From contig JAFGDN010000093.1 in assembly GCA_016932095.1 (NCBI GenBank), positions 23,101-87,100 of the forward strand: a stretch of 64,000 nt of DNA. Direction: 5' to 3'. The DNA is from Sedimentisphaerales bacterium (GTDB lineage: Bacteria; Planctomycetota; Phycisphaerae; Sedimentisphaerales; Anaerobacaceae). Position 1 is the stretch's first letter. Each line of letters starts with the position of its first letter. The notes under the pieces were generated by a model. It was not told where the DNA came from, ran no database searches, and saw only the letters and a program-made list of their open reading frames with translations. Made by a program: the position numbers and the translations under genes. Positions 26,403 to 34,247 of this stretch are shown here, in pieces.

Positions 26403-27350
26403 GTGAGTGATTTCTTCAAAGATAGACGTATAGTAATTACCGGCGGCGCGGGATTCTTAGGCGGTTATGTTATCGACGGCCTTAAAAAACGCGACTGTAG
26501 AAACATCCTTGTTCCCAAGATAGATGACTATAACCTCATCAACGACGCCGATATTGTCAGGATGTATGACGATATGAGGCCGGATATCGTCATTCATTTA
26601 GCTGCCGTCGTAGGCGGTATCGGCGCAAACCTGCGGCACCCGGGCAGATTTTTCTACGAAAACCTTATGATGGGCGTCCAGCTTATCGAACAGGGGCGGC
26701 TTAGAAATATCGAAAAATTTGTTGCCATCGGCACCATTTGCGCTTACCCGAAGTTCACCCCCGTTCCCTTCAAGGAAGATGACCTCTGGAATGGCTACCC
26801 CGAGGAGACAAACGCCCCTTACGGTCTGGCGAAAAAAATGCTTCTCATCCAGTCACAGGCGTATCGCGCCGAATACGGATTCAACTCCATATTTTTACTT
26901 CCCGTCAATCTATACGGCCCCGGTGATAACTTCAATCCTGAAAGCTCCCACGTGATACCCGCCTTGATAAAAAAATGCTTTGATGCGCTCGACGCCGGAG
27001 ACGACCACATCGTATGCTGGGGAACAGGCAGGGTATCGCGAGAATTTATTTACGTCACGGATGCCGCCGAAGGTATTCTCCTGGCGACCGAGCGCTACAA
27101 CGGCCCGGAACCTGTAAATATTGGCGCCGGCTTTGAAATAACCGTTAAAGACCTCGCTGAAAAAATCGCGAATCTTACCGGCTTCAAAGGCGAAATTCGC
27201 TGGGACCCCTCAAAACCCGACGGCCAGCCCAGACGCCGCCTCGACGTCTCACGTGCGAAAAAACTCTTCGGTTTTGAGGCCAAAATGCCCTTCGACGAGG
27301 GCCTCAAACGCATCGTTGGCTGGTATCAGGAAAACAGAGTTAAGTCGTAA
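26403..27350 (+). CDS. GDP-L-fucose synthase family (Fcl/WcaG or DmhB-like) epimerase-reductase
   Basis: The GTG start lies two bases after the gmd stop, so the pair is one transcription unit. The motifs are [69 protein letters not shown] (read as separate segments; Tyr-x3-Lys is YGLAKK) and [10 protein letters not shown], all characteristic of GDP-L-fucose synthase. It finishes GDP-6-deoxy-sugar synthesis by 3,5-epimerisation and 4-reduction, or 4-reduction only in DmhB-like enzymes. Confidence 0.88.
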   Translation: MSDFFKDRRIVITGGAGFLGGYVIDGLKKRDCRNILVPKIDDYNLINDADIVRMYDDMRPDIVIHLAAVVGGIGANLRHPGRFFYENLMMGVQLIEQGRLRNIEKFVAIGTICAYPKFTPVPFKEDDLWNGYPEETNAPYGLAKKMLLIQSQAYRAEYGFNSIFLLPVNLYGPGDNFNPESSHVIPALIKKCFDALDAGDDHIVCWGTGRVSREFIYVTDAAEGILLATERYNGPEPVNIGAGFEITVKDLAEKIANLTGFKGEIRWDPSKPDGQPRRRLDVSRAKKLFGFEAKMPFDEGLKRIVGWYQENRVKS

Positions 27351-27406
27351 CATCAATGAAATTAAAGCATTATGTCATAGCTTATTAACCTTGAGCCGAA
27401 ATCATC

Positions 27407-27434
27407 TTGTTTTTTACCTCAGAAGGTGTATAAT
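27407..27434 (+). promoter_or_regulatory. Candidate sigma70 promoter of a leaderless or short-leader gene
   Basis: TTGTTT (27407-27412), a 16-base spacer and a perfect TATAAT (27429-27434) precede the gene at 27441. Transcription would begin at about 27441, at the ATG itself. This is a pattern match only. Confidence 0.4.
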
Positions 27435-27440
27435 AGTTAT

Positions 27441-28073
27441 ATGATGAAAACCTCGATATTCAGCTTAATTTTAACGGTTGTAATATGCGGGCCGGCCTTG
27501 TCGGCACCTGAGCCGGCTATTGTGCCGAAACCCGGCGACTGGACGCTCGAGGTGCGATTTGAGCAACCCCAGCAGATGGTTTTGAAGGGAGACAAAACTC
27601 AGCAGCGATTCTGGTATATCATATTGAACCTGACCAATAAATCGGATAAAGACGTCGATTTCTTCCCGAGGTGTGAGCTTGTTACAGACACTCTCCAGGT
27701 CCTGCCCGCCGTCGAGGGCGCCTCTGACGTTCTCTTTGAAAAGATTAAAAAACGCCATCAAGGCAAATATCCATTCCTGCAGCTTCTCGAAAACGCCGGA
27801 AACAGGATGCTTCAGGGGCAGGACAACGCCCTCGATATCGCGGTTATCTTCCCTGATTTCGACCCTAACGCCAAGACAGCAGCTATTTTCATTTCGGGTC
27901 TCTCTAATGAAACCGTCGCAGTTGACCATCCGACAGAAAAAGACCAGGATGGCAGCCCGGTCAAAATCTATCTGCGGAAAACCCTGCAGCTTACTTATTC
28001 GCTTGCCGGGGACCCTGTTTTTCGCTCAGAGCAGAAGCTCAGATTTGTCGATAAACGCTGGGTAATGCGTTAA
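27441..28073 (+). CDS. Exported protein of unknown function
   Basis: The protein begins with a signal peptide (MMKTSIFSLILTVVICGPALSA, cleavage expected after the Ala-containing end) and is otherwise soluble, with many beta strands (WTLEVRFEQPQQMVL, WYIILNLTNKSDKDVDFFP), suggesting an immunoglobulin-like fold. I do not recognise a family. The ATG at 27441 or 27444 is taken as start; a GTG at 27426 would add residues before the signal peptide and lies inside the predicted promoter. It lies just after the polysaccharide locus but is separated by about 90 bases and probably independent. Confidence 0.65.
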   Translation: MMKTSIFSLILTVVICGPALSAPEPAIVPKPGDWTLEVRFEQPQQMVLKGDKTQQRFWYIILNLTNKSDKDVDFFPRCELVTDTLQVLPAVEGASDVLFEKIKKRHQGKYPFLQLLENAGNRMLQGQDNALDIAVIFPDFDPNAKTAAIFISGLSNETVAVDHPTEKDQDGSPVKIYLRKTLQLTYSLAGDPVFRSEQKLRFVDKRWVMR

Positions 28074-28126
28074 TCACGAAGAGACAAAGGGGCATTCTAC
28101 ATTTCGCCGATTTGATTACGTGTTTC

Positions 28127-28924
28127 TTATGTCTGGCTTGCCGCCTTTTGCATCAGCTCGTGCACCCAGTCCTCGAAAAAGAGGGGGTAAATGTTCAGCC
28201 GTTCACTGGCGAGCTGTAAGCCATCCTTCGACAAAAGCTCCCTGAGGCGGTCTTTTTGCTCAGGGAATTGCCGCGAAATCCTTTTCAGAAACAGTGCCGC
28301 CAGCACCTTGACCCGCTGTTTTCTCACGCCTTCATTCTCCTCTGCCCCGCGGAAGTATCTTCGAACCGAATCCACCGTTACGCCCGGCTCGGGGAAATAT
28401 GACTCCAGCCGCTGCGGAAGATTTACGGGCAAGGTTAATTCACCGTCTATCGTTACCTCCAGCTCATCCGGCTCATAGTGAATAAACGGGTCATAGAAGA
28501 ACGCCGCCGGGTTATAGTCAGTCCGGTGTTTTGCCAGGTAAGGCACGAAAACGTCTATCGACTTACCAGCCGTGAAAAGATTCAGGGGGCCGTCTCCCAC
28601 AAGGACCGTAAAACAGTATTTATTCAGGTCTTTGCGGTTATATCCTGTGATTTTATTGAATCCCTGGTGTAGGGCGGCAAGCGTCGTTTTACGCACGTCC
28701 AGTATGAACATTCTTGCCGCAGTGGTTTTTTCCGCCGACTCCTCAATCTCGGCGATGCGTTCCTTGAGACGGAACTTCTTCGGTGTTATAAGCTCATAGT
28801 ATCTGGTCCGCACATTTCCTCTAAGCCGCTCGTAAATGTCGTCTGCCAGGACGCGGTCCAAAGTAAGGATGTGAATCCTCGGCTTTCGCTGCTGATAGCT
28901 TAATACGTCAAATTCGCCTTCCAT
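28127..28924 (-). CDS. Conserved protein of unknown function
   Basis: The 265-residue protein has no signal peptide or membrane segment. Its N-terminal half has alternating strands and helices (PRIHILTLDRVLADDIYERL, ARMFILDVRKTTLAALHQGF, FTVLVGDGPLNLF), reminiscent of a Rossmann-like or receiver-like fold, and its C-terminal half is helical. No catalytic motif is recognised. It is convergent with the exported protein and divergent from the metallo-beta-lactamase gene, with 140 bases between that could hold both promoters. Confidence 0.6.
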   Translation of the reverse strand: MEGEFDVLSYQQRKPRIHILTLDRVLADDIYERLRGNVRTRYYELITPKKFRLKERIAEIEESAEKTTAARMFILDVRKTTLAALHQGFNKITGYNRKDLNKYCFTVLVGDGPLNLFTAGKSIDVFVPYLAKHRTDYNPAAFFYDPFIHYEPDELEVTIDGELTLPVNLPQRLESYFPEPGVTVDSVRRYFRGAEENEGVRKQRVKVLAALFLKRISRQFPEQKDRLRELLSKDGLQLASERLNIYPLFFEDWVHELMQKAASQT

Positions 28925-29065
28925 AAGTTTCTATTATAATACTATATTTATCGTTAAATTTCAAGGTTTTCTGTCGTTAATTTGGTTTGACACGGCCGAT
29001 TTTTACTGATAACTTTTAGCTGTGTTTAGCGAAATTTGTGATACAGCATTTTATGGAGTAGAAGG

Positions 29066-29797
29066 ATGAAAGTTTCAAGAGCAATTATTGTGATTGCTTT
29101 AGTTTGTAGTATGGGCCGGGTTTACGCAGAGGCGCCGGCCGACCCGAACGGAAAGGAGAAAACTATGGCTGTTACAATACAATGGTTTGGACACGCCAGC
29201 TTCAAAATCACCGATGCGAAAACAGTAGTTTATATCGACCCCTGGAAGCTGAAAGACGCAAGTCACGACGCAACTATAGCGCTGGTCAGTCACAGCCACT
29301 ATGACCATTTGTCGGCAGCGGACATAGAGAAGGTTTCTGACCCCAATACCCGGCTTATTGCCACCGGCGACGTGGTGAAACAGCTTAAAAAAGGCGATGT
29401 TCTAAAGCCCGGCCAGGCGATTGCCGTCGGCGACGTCAATATAACGGGCGTTCCCGCTTATAACACAGCCAAAAAGTTTCATCCTAAATCCAACGACTGG
29501 CTGGGATTTATCATCGAAGTAGGGGGCAAGCGAATTTACTACGCCGGCGATACCGACGTTACCGAAGAAATGAAGGCGCTCGAAAATATTGACATAGCGC
29601 TGCTGCCGGTGGGGGGAACTTATACGATGGATAGCTCAGAGGCCGCCGATGCAGTGAAGTTTTTCAAGCCCAAAACGGCGATACCCTATCACTGGGGCGA
29701 CATTGTAGGCAAACAATCCGACGCGGAGGATTTTGCTAAAAAGGCCGCCTGCACCGTGCTTGTTATGCAGCCGGGCGATGCGATTACCCTAAATTGA
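29066..29797 (+). CDS. Exported metallo-beta-lactamase-fold hydrolase (UPF0173-like)
   Basis: A signal peptide (residues 1-21, ending YAEA) is followed by a metallo-beta-lactamase domain starting VTIQWFGHASFKI. Metal ligands are visible in LVSHSHYDHLS (HxHxDH), YYAGDTDVT (Asp) and IPYHWGD (His). The short 'UlaG/UPF0173-like' form without the extra zinc ligands of glyoxalases fits. These proteins hydrolyse phosphodiesters or lactones; export to the periplasm is unusual for this subgroup. GGAG precedes the ATG and a hairpin terminator follows at 29891. Confidence 0.8.
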   Translation: MKVSRAIIVIALVCSMGRVYAEAPADPNGKEKTMAVTIQWFGHASFKITDAKTVVYIDPWKLKDASHDATIALVSHSHYDHLSAADIEKVSDPNTRLIATGDVVKQLKKGDVLKPGQAIAVGDVNITGVPAYNTAKKFHPKSNDWLGFIIEVGGKRIYYAGDTDVTEEMKALENIDIALLPVGGTYTMDSSEAADAVKFFKPKTAIPYHWGDIVGKQSDAEDFAKKAACTVLVMQPGDAITLN

Positions 29798-29890
29798 TCA
29801 ACTTATCAGGTGAAGACAATTCTTTATCTGAAGCCATTTGTTTTGTCGGCATGTAGTAATGATAGCGGAAAAACCGGAAGTCCTATGTGA

Positions 29891-29920
29891 AAGTCGGATT
29901 ATATCGACGTCCGGCTTTTT
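29891..29920 (+). terminator. Intrinsic terminator after metallo-beta-lactamase gene
   Basis: AAGTCGG (29891-29897) pairs with CCGGCTT (29911-29917), including one G-U pair, with GTCG/CGAC extending inside the loop; the stem runs into TTTTTATT. Confidence 0.55.
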
Positions 29921-30038
29921 ATTACAACCGTCATGCAGTCCGGCGGCTTTTTTTCTTGCCTCGTAGCCCGTAAATCAGTAACATTGGAAGCCATGTTGTT
30001 TACAGGAATATTATTGCTTTAACAGGAAAGGACGGCTT

Positions 30039-30146
30039 ATGTCTAAAAGTCGTGACGTTAGAAAAGAAGCGAAAAAGAAACCGCAAAGAACGTTAAAAGA
30101 GAAACGCCTTGCCAAAAAAGCCAAAAAAGAGGGTCTTCATTTCTAA
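30039..30146 (+). CDS. Small highly basic protein (35 residues)
   Basis: The frame ATG-TAA encodes a 35-residue protein starting MSKSRDVRKEAKKKPQRTLK and ending KKAKKEGLHF, with about 15 Lys or Arg residues. AGGAAAGGA lies about ten bases before the ATG. Tiny proteins with the same MSKxRxxKKExKKKPxKTxKEK pattern occur in many bacteria, which supports that it is a real gene, but the function is unknown; nucleic-acid or ribosome binding is plausible from charge. It ends 4 bases inside the end of the convergent M48 protease gene. Confidence 0.7.
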   Translation: MSKSRDVRKEAKKKPQRTLKEKRLAKKAKKEGLHF

Positions 30147-31378
30147 CTATTTGTCGTTGCTGGTCTTTTCAGCTCCAGTGTCCTTTGACAACGGGGACAT
30201 ACGACTTGTTCGCCCTTGAAATTAGGCGGTATTTTCAGCGTTACACCGCACTGGCAGGGTATGAATATAAATCCGTTCACCTTGCGCATAATATCGCCGA
30301 CTTCCCGCACTTGTCCTGTAATACGTTCGCTTTTCGCCTCCTCGCTGGCTTGTCGTAAGGCAATATCCTCTTTTGTTAACGCGGTCGCTGGCACAACTGT
30401 CCTGCTCTTCGTAACCTTCTCGAACGCATCAGAATAATTCTTAAACGACACTCCCTGCGCGATACTTCGCAAAATCTTTATTCTTTCCGAAATCGGCGGA
30501 TGTGTGCTTGTCAGGTTGGATAGCGACAATTGACCGGTCTTTTTCAGGGGGTTTATTATAAACATCGGTGCGGTTACATTGTTGGCCGTCGCAAGCCGGG
30601 GAGCCGAGTCGTTGGCGATTTTTTCCAGCGCGCTTGCCAGTCCCTCCGGGTATCGCGTCAGTCGCGCCGCACCGGCGTCGGCAAGGTATTCCCTTCTTCT
30701 CGACAACGCAAAATAAAGCAATTGGGTCATAATCGGCGCCAATATCGCGGCTATAATCGCGATTAACATCATAACTGCCATAGCCCTGCCTGCTCCTTTA
30801 CTCCCGCTTGAATACCTCTTTCTCGAACCCATCCCGCCGTAGCGTAAACTTCGCAAATATACCTGTGAAAGAAGCGCCACCGACCCTAACATAGTTGCCG
30901 CCGCCGTAACGAACAGAATATCGCGGTGCAGTATGTGGCTCATCTCGTGTGCGACAACACCCTGAAGCTCGTCGCGGTTTAGTTTTCCCAACAGCCCGGC
31001 TGTTACTGCCATCGAGGCCGATTTTGGACTTCGGCCGGTCGCGAAGGCGTTGGGGGCGGGGTCGTTTATGATATAAACCTTCGGAACAGGCAATCCCGAC
31101 GCAATCGACATTTCTTCAACGATATTGAACAGCCGGGGGTGGACTTCGTGCGTAACTGGTATGGCGTTGCTGGCCTTTAGCAATATCTCATCTCCCGCTG
31201 AAAAACTGATAAGCGTCAGAACCAGCCAGATTACCGTTGCCGCCAGAATGCCAAGCAACAAGCCGTTTTGCCCGGCAATTGTAATCCCTATAATTGCTCC
31301 CAGCGCCACAAGGCATAACGCCATTGTTATCAGCAGTAGAATCGAATTCCTCTTGTTTATCCTTATTAGTTCCCACAT
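30143..31378 (-). CDS. M48-family (HtpX-like) membrane metalloprotease with C-terminal zinc ribbon
   Basis: Two transmembrane helices (about residues 12-62) precede the peptidase domain with the zinc motif VVAHEMSHILH (HExxH) near residue 140, two further helices, and the third ligand in SRRREYLADAGAARL. This is the HtpX arrangement, a quality-control protease of the inner membrane. Unlike HtpX (about 290 residues) the protein has an extension to 411 residues ending in a CxC...CxxC zinc ribbon (PCQCGVTLKI, VVCPRCQRTLEL). Start at 31378 has no strong Shine-Dalgarno site. Confidence 0.85.
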   Translation of the reverse strand: MWELIRINKRNSILLLITMALCLVALGAIIGITIAGQNGLLLGILAATVIWLVLTLISFSAGDEILLKASNAIPVTHEVHPRLFNIVEEMSIASGLPVPKVYIINDPAPNAFATGRSPKSASMAVTAGLLGKLNRDELQGVVAHEMSHILHRDILFVTAAATMLGSVALLSQVYLRSLRYGGMGSRKRYSSGSKGAGRAMAVMMLIAIIAAILAPIMTQLLYFALSRRREYLADAGAARLTRYPEGLASALEKIANDSAPRLATANNVTAPMFIINPLKKTGQLSLSNLTSTHPPISERIKILRSIAQGVSFKNYSDAFEKVTKSRTVVPATALTKEDIALRQASEEAKSERITGQVREVGDIMRKVNGFIFIPCQCGVTLKIPPNFKGEQVVCPRCQRTLELKRPATTNS

Positions 31379-31482
31379 AAGCGGAACATACTACCAAGAA
31401 ATCGGCTTCGGCTCAAGAAATGAAAATCTTTCAAAAGTCCTCTTGCTTTATTCACACCCAAAAGATAGATTCAGAAATTTAT

Positions 31483-32397
31483 ATGCTGCGAATGCTTAAC
31501 ATAGTTGAAGGTCGGCTCATTGAAAGCCAGAATGGCTCGGGTTCGGTCTATGTTTATATCTCCCCTGATGAGAACGAACGGAAATTTCTCGTCGAACAGC
31601 TTAAAATCGACGAGCACACGCTCAATTCGTCCCTCGACCCGGATGAGCCCAGCCGACTCGAATTTGAGCCGGAGCACGTGGCGATGATTTTCAAAAGACC
31701 AAAGCGGTATGACGCCCAGGATAAATTCCTCTTTAAAGCATCTTCAACAGGCGCTTTTATGTTCAAGGACAGTCTTGTTATAATTGTGGCTGAAGATGTT
31801 CCTCTCTTTGAGGGCAGGTCTTTTACAAAAATCCAGTCGATCCAGGATGTGTTTCTTCGCCTTGTAAACAGGAGTATTTCACACTTCGTCGAGCACATCA
31901 GGGGCATCAATGCCATGTCAAGCGAGCTTGAGGAGCAGATTTATGTATCTATGGAAAATAAGCACCTCGTTCACCTCTTTACGCTCGAAAAATCGCTTGT
32001 GTATTACCTCAACGCCATCAACTCCAACGGCGCCCTGATTGAAAAACTCAAAAACAACACCGCCAAAATCGGCTTTTCGCCCGAAAACATCGAATTCCTC
32101 GACGATATTATGATTGAAAACAACCAGTGCCGTATGCAAACCGAGATTTATTCGCAGGTCCTGGCCTCCATGATGGACGCCCGCGCCTCAATCGTCAGCA
32201 ACAATCTCAATATTCGAATCAAGGCGCTCACCATTATTACTATCGTCATTATGCTGCCTACTCTGATTGTTAGTTTATTCTCTATGAATGTCAGAATCCC
32301 CCTCTCCACGCATCATCATGCCTTCTGGATTATTTTTACACTTTGCGCTATATCTGCCGCAATCGTCGGCTTCCTCTGGTGGCGAAAGAAGTGGTAA
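31483..32397 (+). CDS. CorA-family divalent metal transporter (SMN variant)
   Basis: The soluble N-terminal domain and long helices (SISHFVEHIRGINAMSSELEEQI) are followed by two C-terminal transmembrane helices (LTIITIVIMLPTLIVSLF and FWIIFTLCAISAAIVGFLWW) and a basic end, the CorA plan. The selectivity motif at the end of helix 1, normally GMN, reads SMN here. Start: ATG at 31483 (MLRMLNIVEGRL) fits the family better than ATG 31420. It probably moves Mg2+ or another divalent ion, possibly with changed selectivity. Confidence 0.78.
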   Translation: MLRMLNIVEGRLIESQNGSGSVYVYISPDENERKFLVEQLKIDEHTLNSSLDPDEPSRLEFEPEHVAMIFKRPKRYDAQDKFLFKASSTGAFMFKDSLVIIVAEDVPLFEGRSFTKIQSIQDVFLRLVNRSISHFVEHIRGINAMSSELEEQIYVSMENKHLVHLFTLEKSLVYYLNAINSNGALIEKLKNNTAKIGFSPENIEFLDDIMIENNQCRMQTEIYSQVLASMMDARASIVSNNLNIRIKALTIITIVIMLPTLIVSLFSMNVRIPLSTHHHAFWIIFTLCAISAAIVGFLWWRKKW

Positions 32398-32418
32398 GCC
32401 GCTGCCTTTCGTCTTCTG

Positions 32419-32820
32419 TTATCTGTCTTCTGTTTCCTGGCCGAACATATCCGCCAATAGCTGTTTGATTTTATTGCCCTCGTCAAGCGATGCCTTTTCG
32501 ATAATATTATGTAGCTCGCCTTTATCGAACCACAGGCCGTCGCCGTTGACGCACCTGTCCAGCATCGGCCCCGCTTCAATCTCGCTGGCGACTATCTTCT
32601 CCATATTCTTGTCGCATATCGGGCATTTTCTCTGTCCTTCGCCTGTTTGGGGCGCTTTATGAAACGACCTTATAAAGTCCTTTGATTTTCCCCCGTTACC
32701 CAGGAGTATTTCCATTTCTCCTTCATCGAGCCAGATACCGTTACAGCCGGTGCAGTAGTCAATTTCCACATCAGCCAGTTCCATTGTTATCATCGGGTTT
32801 TTGCATACCGGGCAATCCAT
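32419..32820 (-). CDS. zf-TFIIB-type double zinc-finger protein
   Basis: The 133-residue protein holds two similar zinc units: MDCPVCKNPM...DYCTGCNGIWLDEGEME and KCPICDKNME...LDRCVNGDGLWFDKGELH; in the second the last Cys pair is altered (CVNGD). The CxxC...CxGCxGIWLDxGE pattern is the zf-TFIIB family. Function is unknown; such proteins are often small regulators or maturation factors. The end of the gene lies in a short CAGAAGACAG-like tandem word, giving the tail ETEDR. Confidence 0.75.
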   Translation of the reverse strand: MDCPVCKNPMITMELADVEIDYCTGCNGIWLDEGEMEILLGNGGKSKDFIRSFHKAPQTGEGQRKCPICDKNMEKIVASEIEAGPMLDRCVNGDGLWFDKGELHNIIEKASLDEGNKIKQLLADMFGQETEDR

Positions 32821-32950
32821 ACTTTTCTCCAGCCGTTATTACATCCAGAGTGTAAATGTTAAACCATCAGGTATCGGTCATCAATGAAAAATCCTGGAAA
32901 GGGGGATATGATTTTTTCGATGGATTGAAAAATCTGCAACCCGGAAATCT

Positions 32951-34210
32951 TCAATTCGCGGCGGCTGAATCCACTACGTTCGGGACGGCGTTTTGAAAAA
33001 TATGCCCGATGGAGACCGGGGCCGGCTGGGGGTATTTTGAGATGCGATTATGCAGGTTGCCTAATATGTTCATAAAATTGATATAGGAGTCGTAAGGCGA
33101 GTCATAGGGATTGAAATATTTATGGACATCGCCGTCAGAAAACCACTTGGTGCACATATAATAGAAGTGGTCCGAGGTTTGCAGCTTGCGCCAGTCGCTT
33201 ATAAGATTTTCGTCGCCGGTACTTTTGATTTGTTTTTCGAGCCGGTACAGCTCGTGTATGGCATTGGACTGCATCGCGTTTCCCAGCCATGCCGAGAGGT
33301 CTCTTTCGATATCCGCCCAGCTTATCAGGTGAGGCACGTCGACAATGCCCATTGGAGGATACGCCTCAATGACCTCGCTGGGCGTCTTGAAATCGTTATC
33401 CGGGTGTTTGAATACCTCTTCGGGCAGTTGTTTCAGGAAATCGAAGATGCCCGTTTCCTTCCACTGGTGCTCGCCGAAGGTTTCGTAATCCATAAAGAGA
33501 TTGACGACGAAGCCGTTGCCGTTGACTTTGCTTATCCAGTGCCCGAACTTGTCCGCCGTCAATGGCCATTGGTTCCAGTCGTGGTTGGAGAACCGAAAGG
33601 CGATGTCGTCGCTGAGCGTGTAATTCTTCAATAACAGCCGGATGTCTTTGCACCCCTTGGGGCTATAGACAAAATTGGGGCTTCGATAGCCGAGAATGTG
33701 GTCGGCGCCCTCGCTGAGAATAGCGTCGAAGCAGCCCATCGACTCAATAAGCGAGGCCAGCTCATTATTGTATATAAGCTCGGTGTTTCTGAAGATTCTG
33801 GGGGTCTGGCCGAAGAGGTTTTTTATTGTCTGCATTTGTTTGCTTATCTGGCTGACAAATTCGCGACGGGAATAGAGGAAACTTAAGCTGTGATAATACG
33901 TCTCGGCCAGAAACTCCACGCAGCCGGTGCGAGCCAGGGCTTCAAAAGTGCTAATAACCTCAGGGCAATAACTAAAAAGCTGCTCAATAAGGACGCCCGT
34001 AATGCTGTATGCGACCTTGAACCGGCCGTCGTATTTTCGTATCAGGTCGAGAATCAGCCGGTTAGCCGGCAGGTAGCACTTGTTGGCGACCTTCCTGCAG
34101 ATTTCGGCGTTTTTATGGTCGTCGAAATAATACTGGTTGTGGTCAAATACGGTGTAATGTCTTAATCTCTGGGGCTGATGCACCTGAAAGTAAAAACAAA
34201 CTGAAGCCAT
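32951..34210 (-). CDS. Glycoside hydrolase family 57 (alpha-amylase / glucanotransferase type)
   Basis: The 419-residue protein starts SVCFYFQVHQPQRLRHY, the GH57 HQP motif. The expected catalytic residues lie in EFLAETYYHSL (Glu) and NLFMDYETFGEHQW (Asp), and the HxW-like NDFK and GIVDVPHLISWAD parts follow. GH57 enzymes cleave or rearrange alpha-1,4-glucans in the cytosol. It follows a GT4 synthase-like gene on the same strand with 37 bases between, so both probably form an alpha-glucan operon with the debranching enzyme at 37709 nearby. Confidence 0.88.
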   Translation of the reverse strand: MASVCFYFQVHQPQRLRHYTVFDHNQYYFDDHKNAEICRKVANKCYLPANRLILDLIRKYDGRFKVAYSITGVLIEQLFSYCPEVISTFEALARTGCVEFLAETYYHSLSFLYSRREFVSQISKQMQTIKNLFGQTPRIFRNTELIYNNELASLIESMGCFDAILSEGADHILGYRSPNFVYSPKGCKDIRLLLKNYTLSDDIAFRFSNHDWNQWPLTADKFGHWISKVNGNGFVVNLFMDYETFGEHQWKETGIFDFLKQLPEEVFKHPDNDFKTPSEVIEAYPPMGIVDVPHLISWADIERDLSAWLGNAMQSNAIHELYRLEKQIKSTGDENLISDWRKLQTSDHFYYMCTKWFSDGDVHKYFNPYDSPYDSYINFMNILGNLHNRISKYPQPAPVSIGHIFQNAVPNVVDSAAAN

Positions 34211-34247
34211 TCCGTGGTTCCCGTAGAAAGTGTTTATGAAAACAGAA

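Noticed and set aside
33122..33634. A 170-codon open frame on the + strand
   Set aside because: Antisense of the GH57 gene, without motifs.
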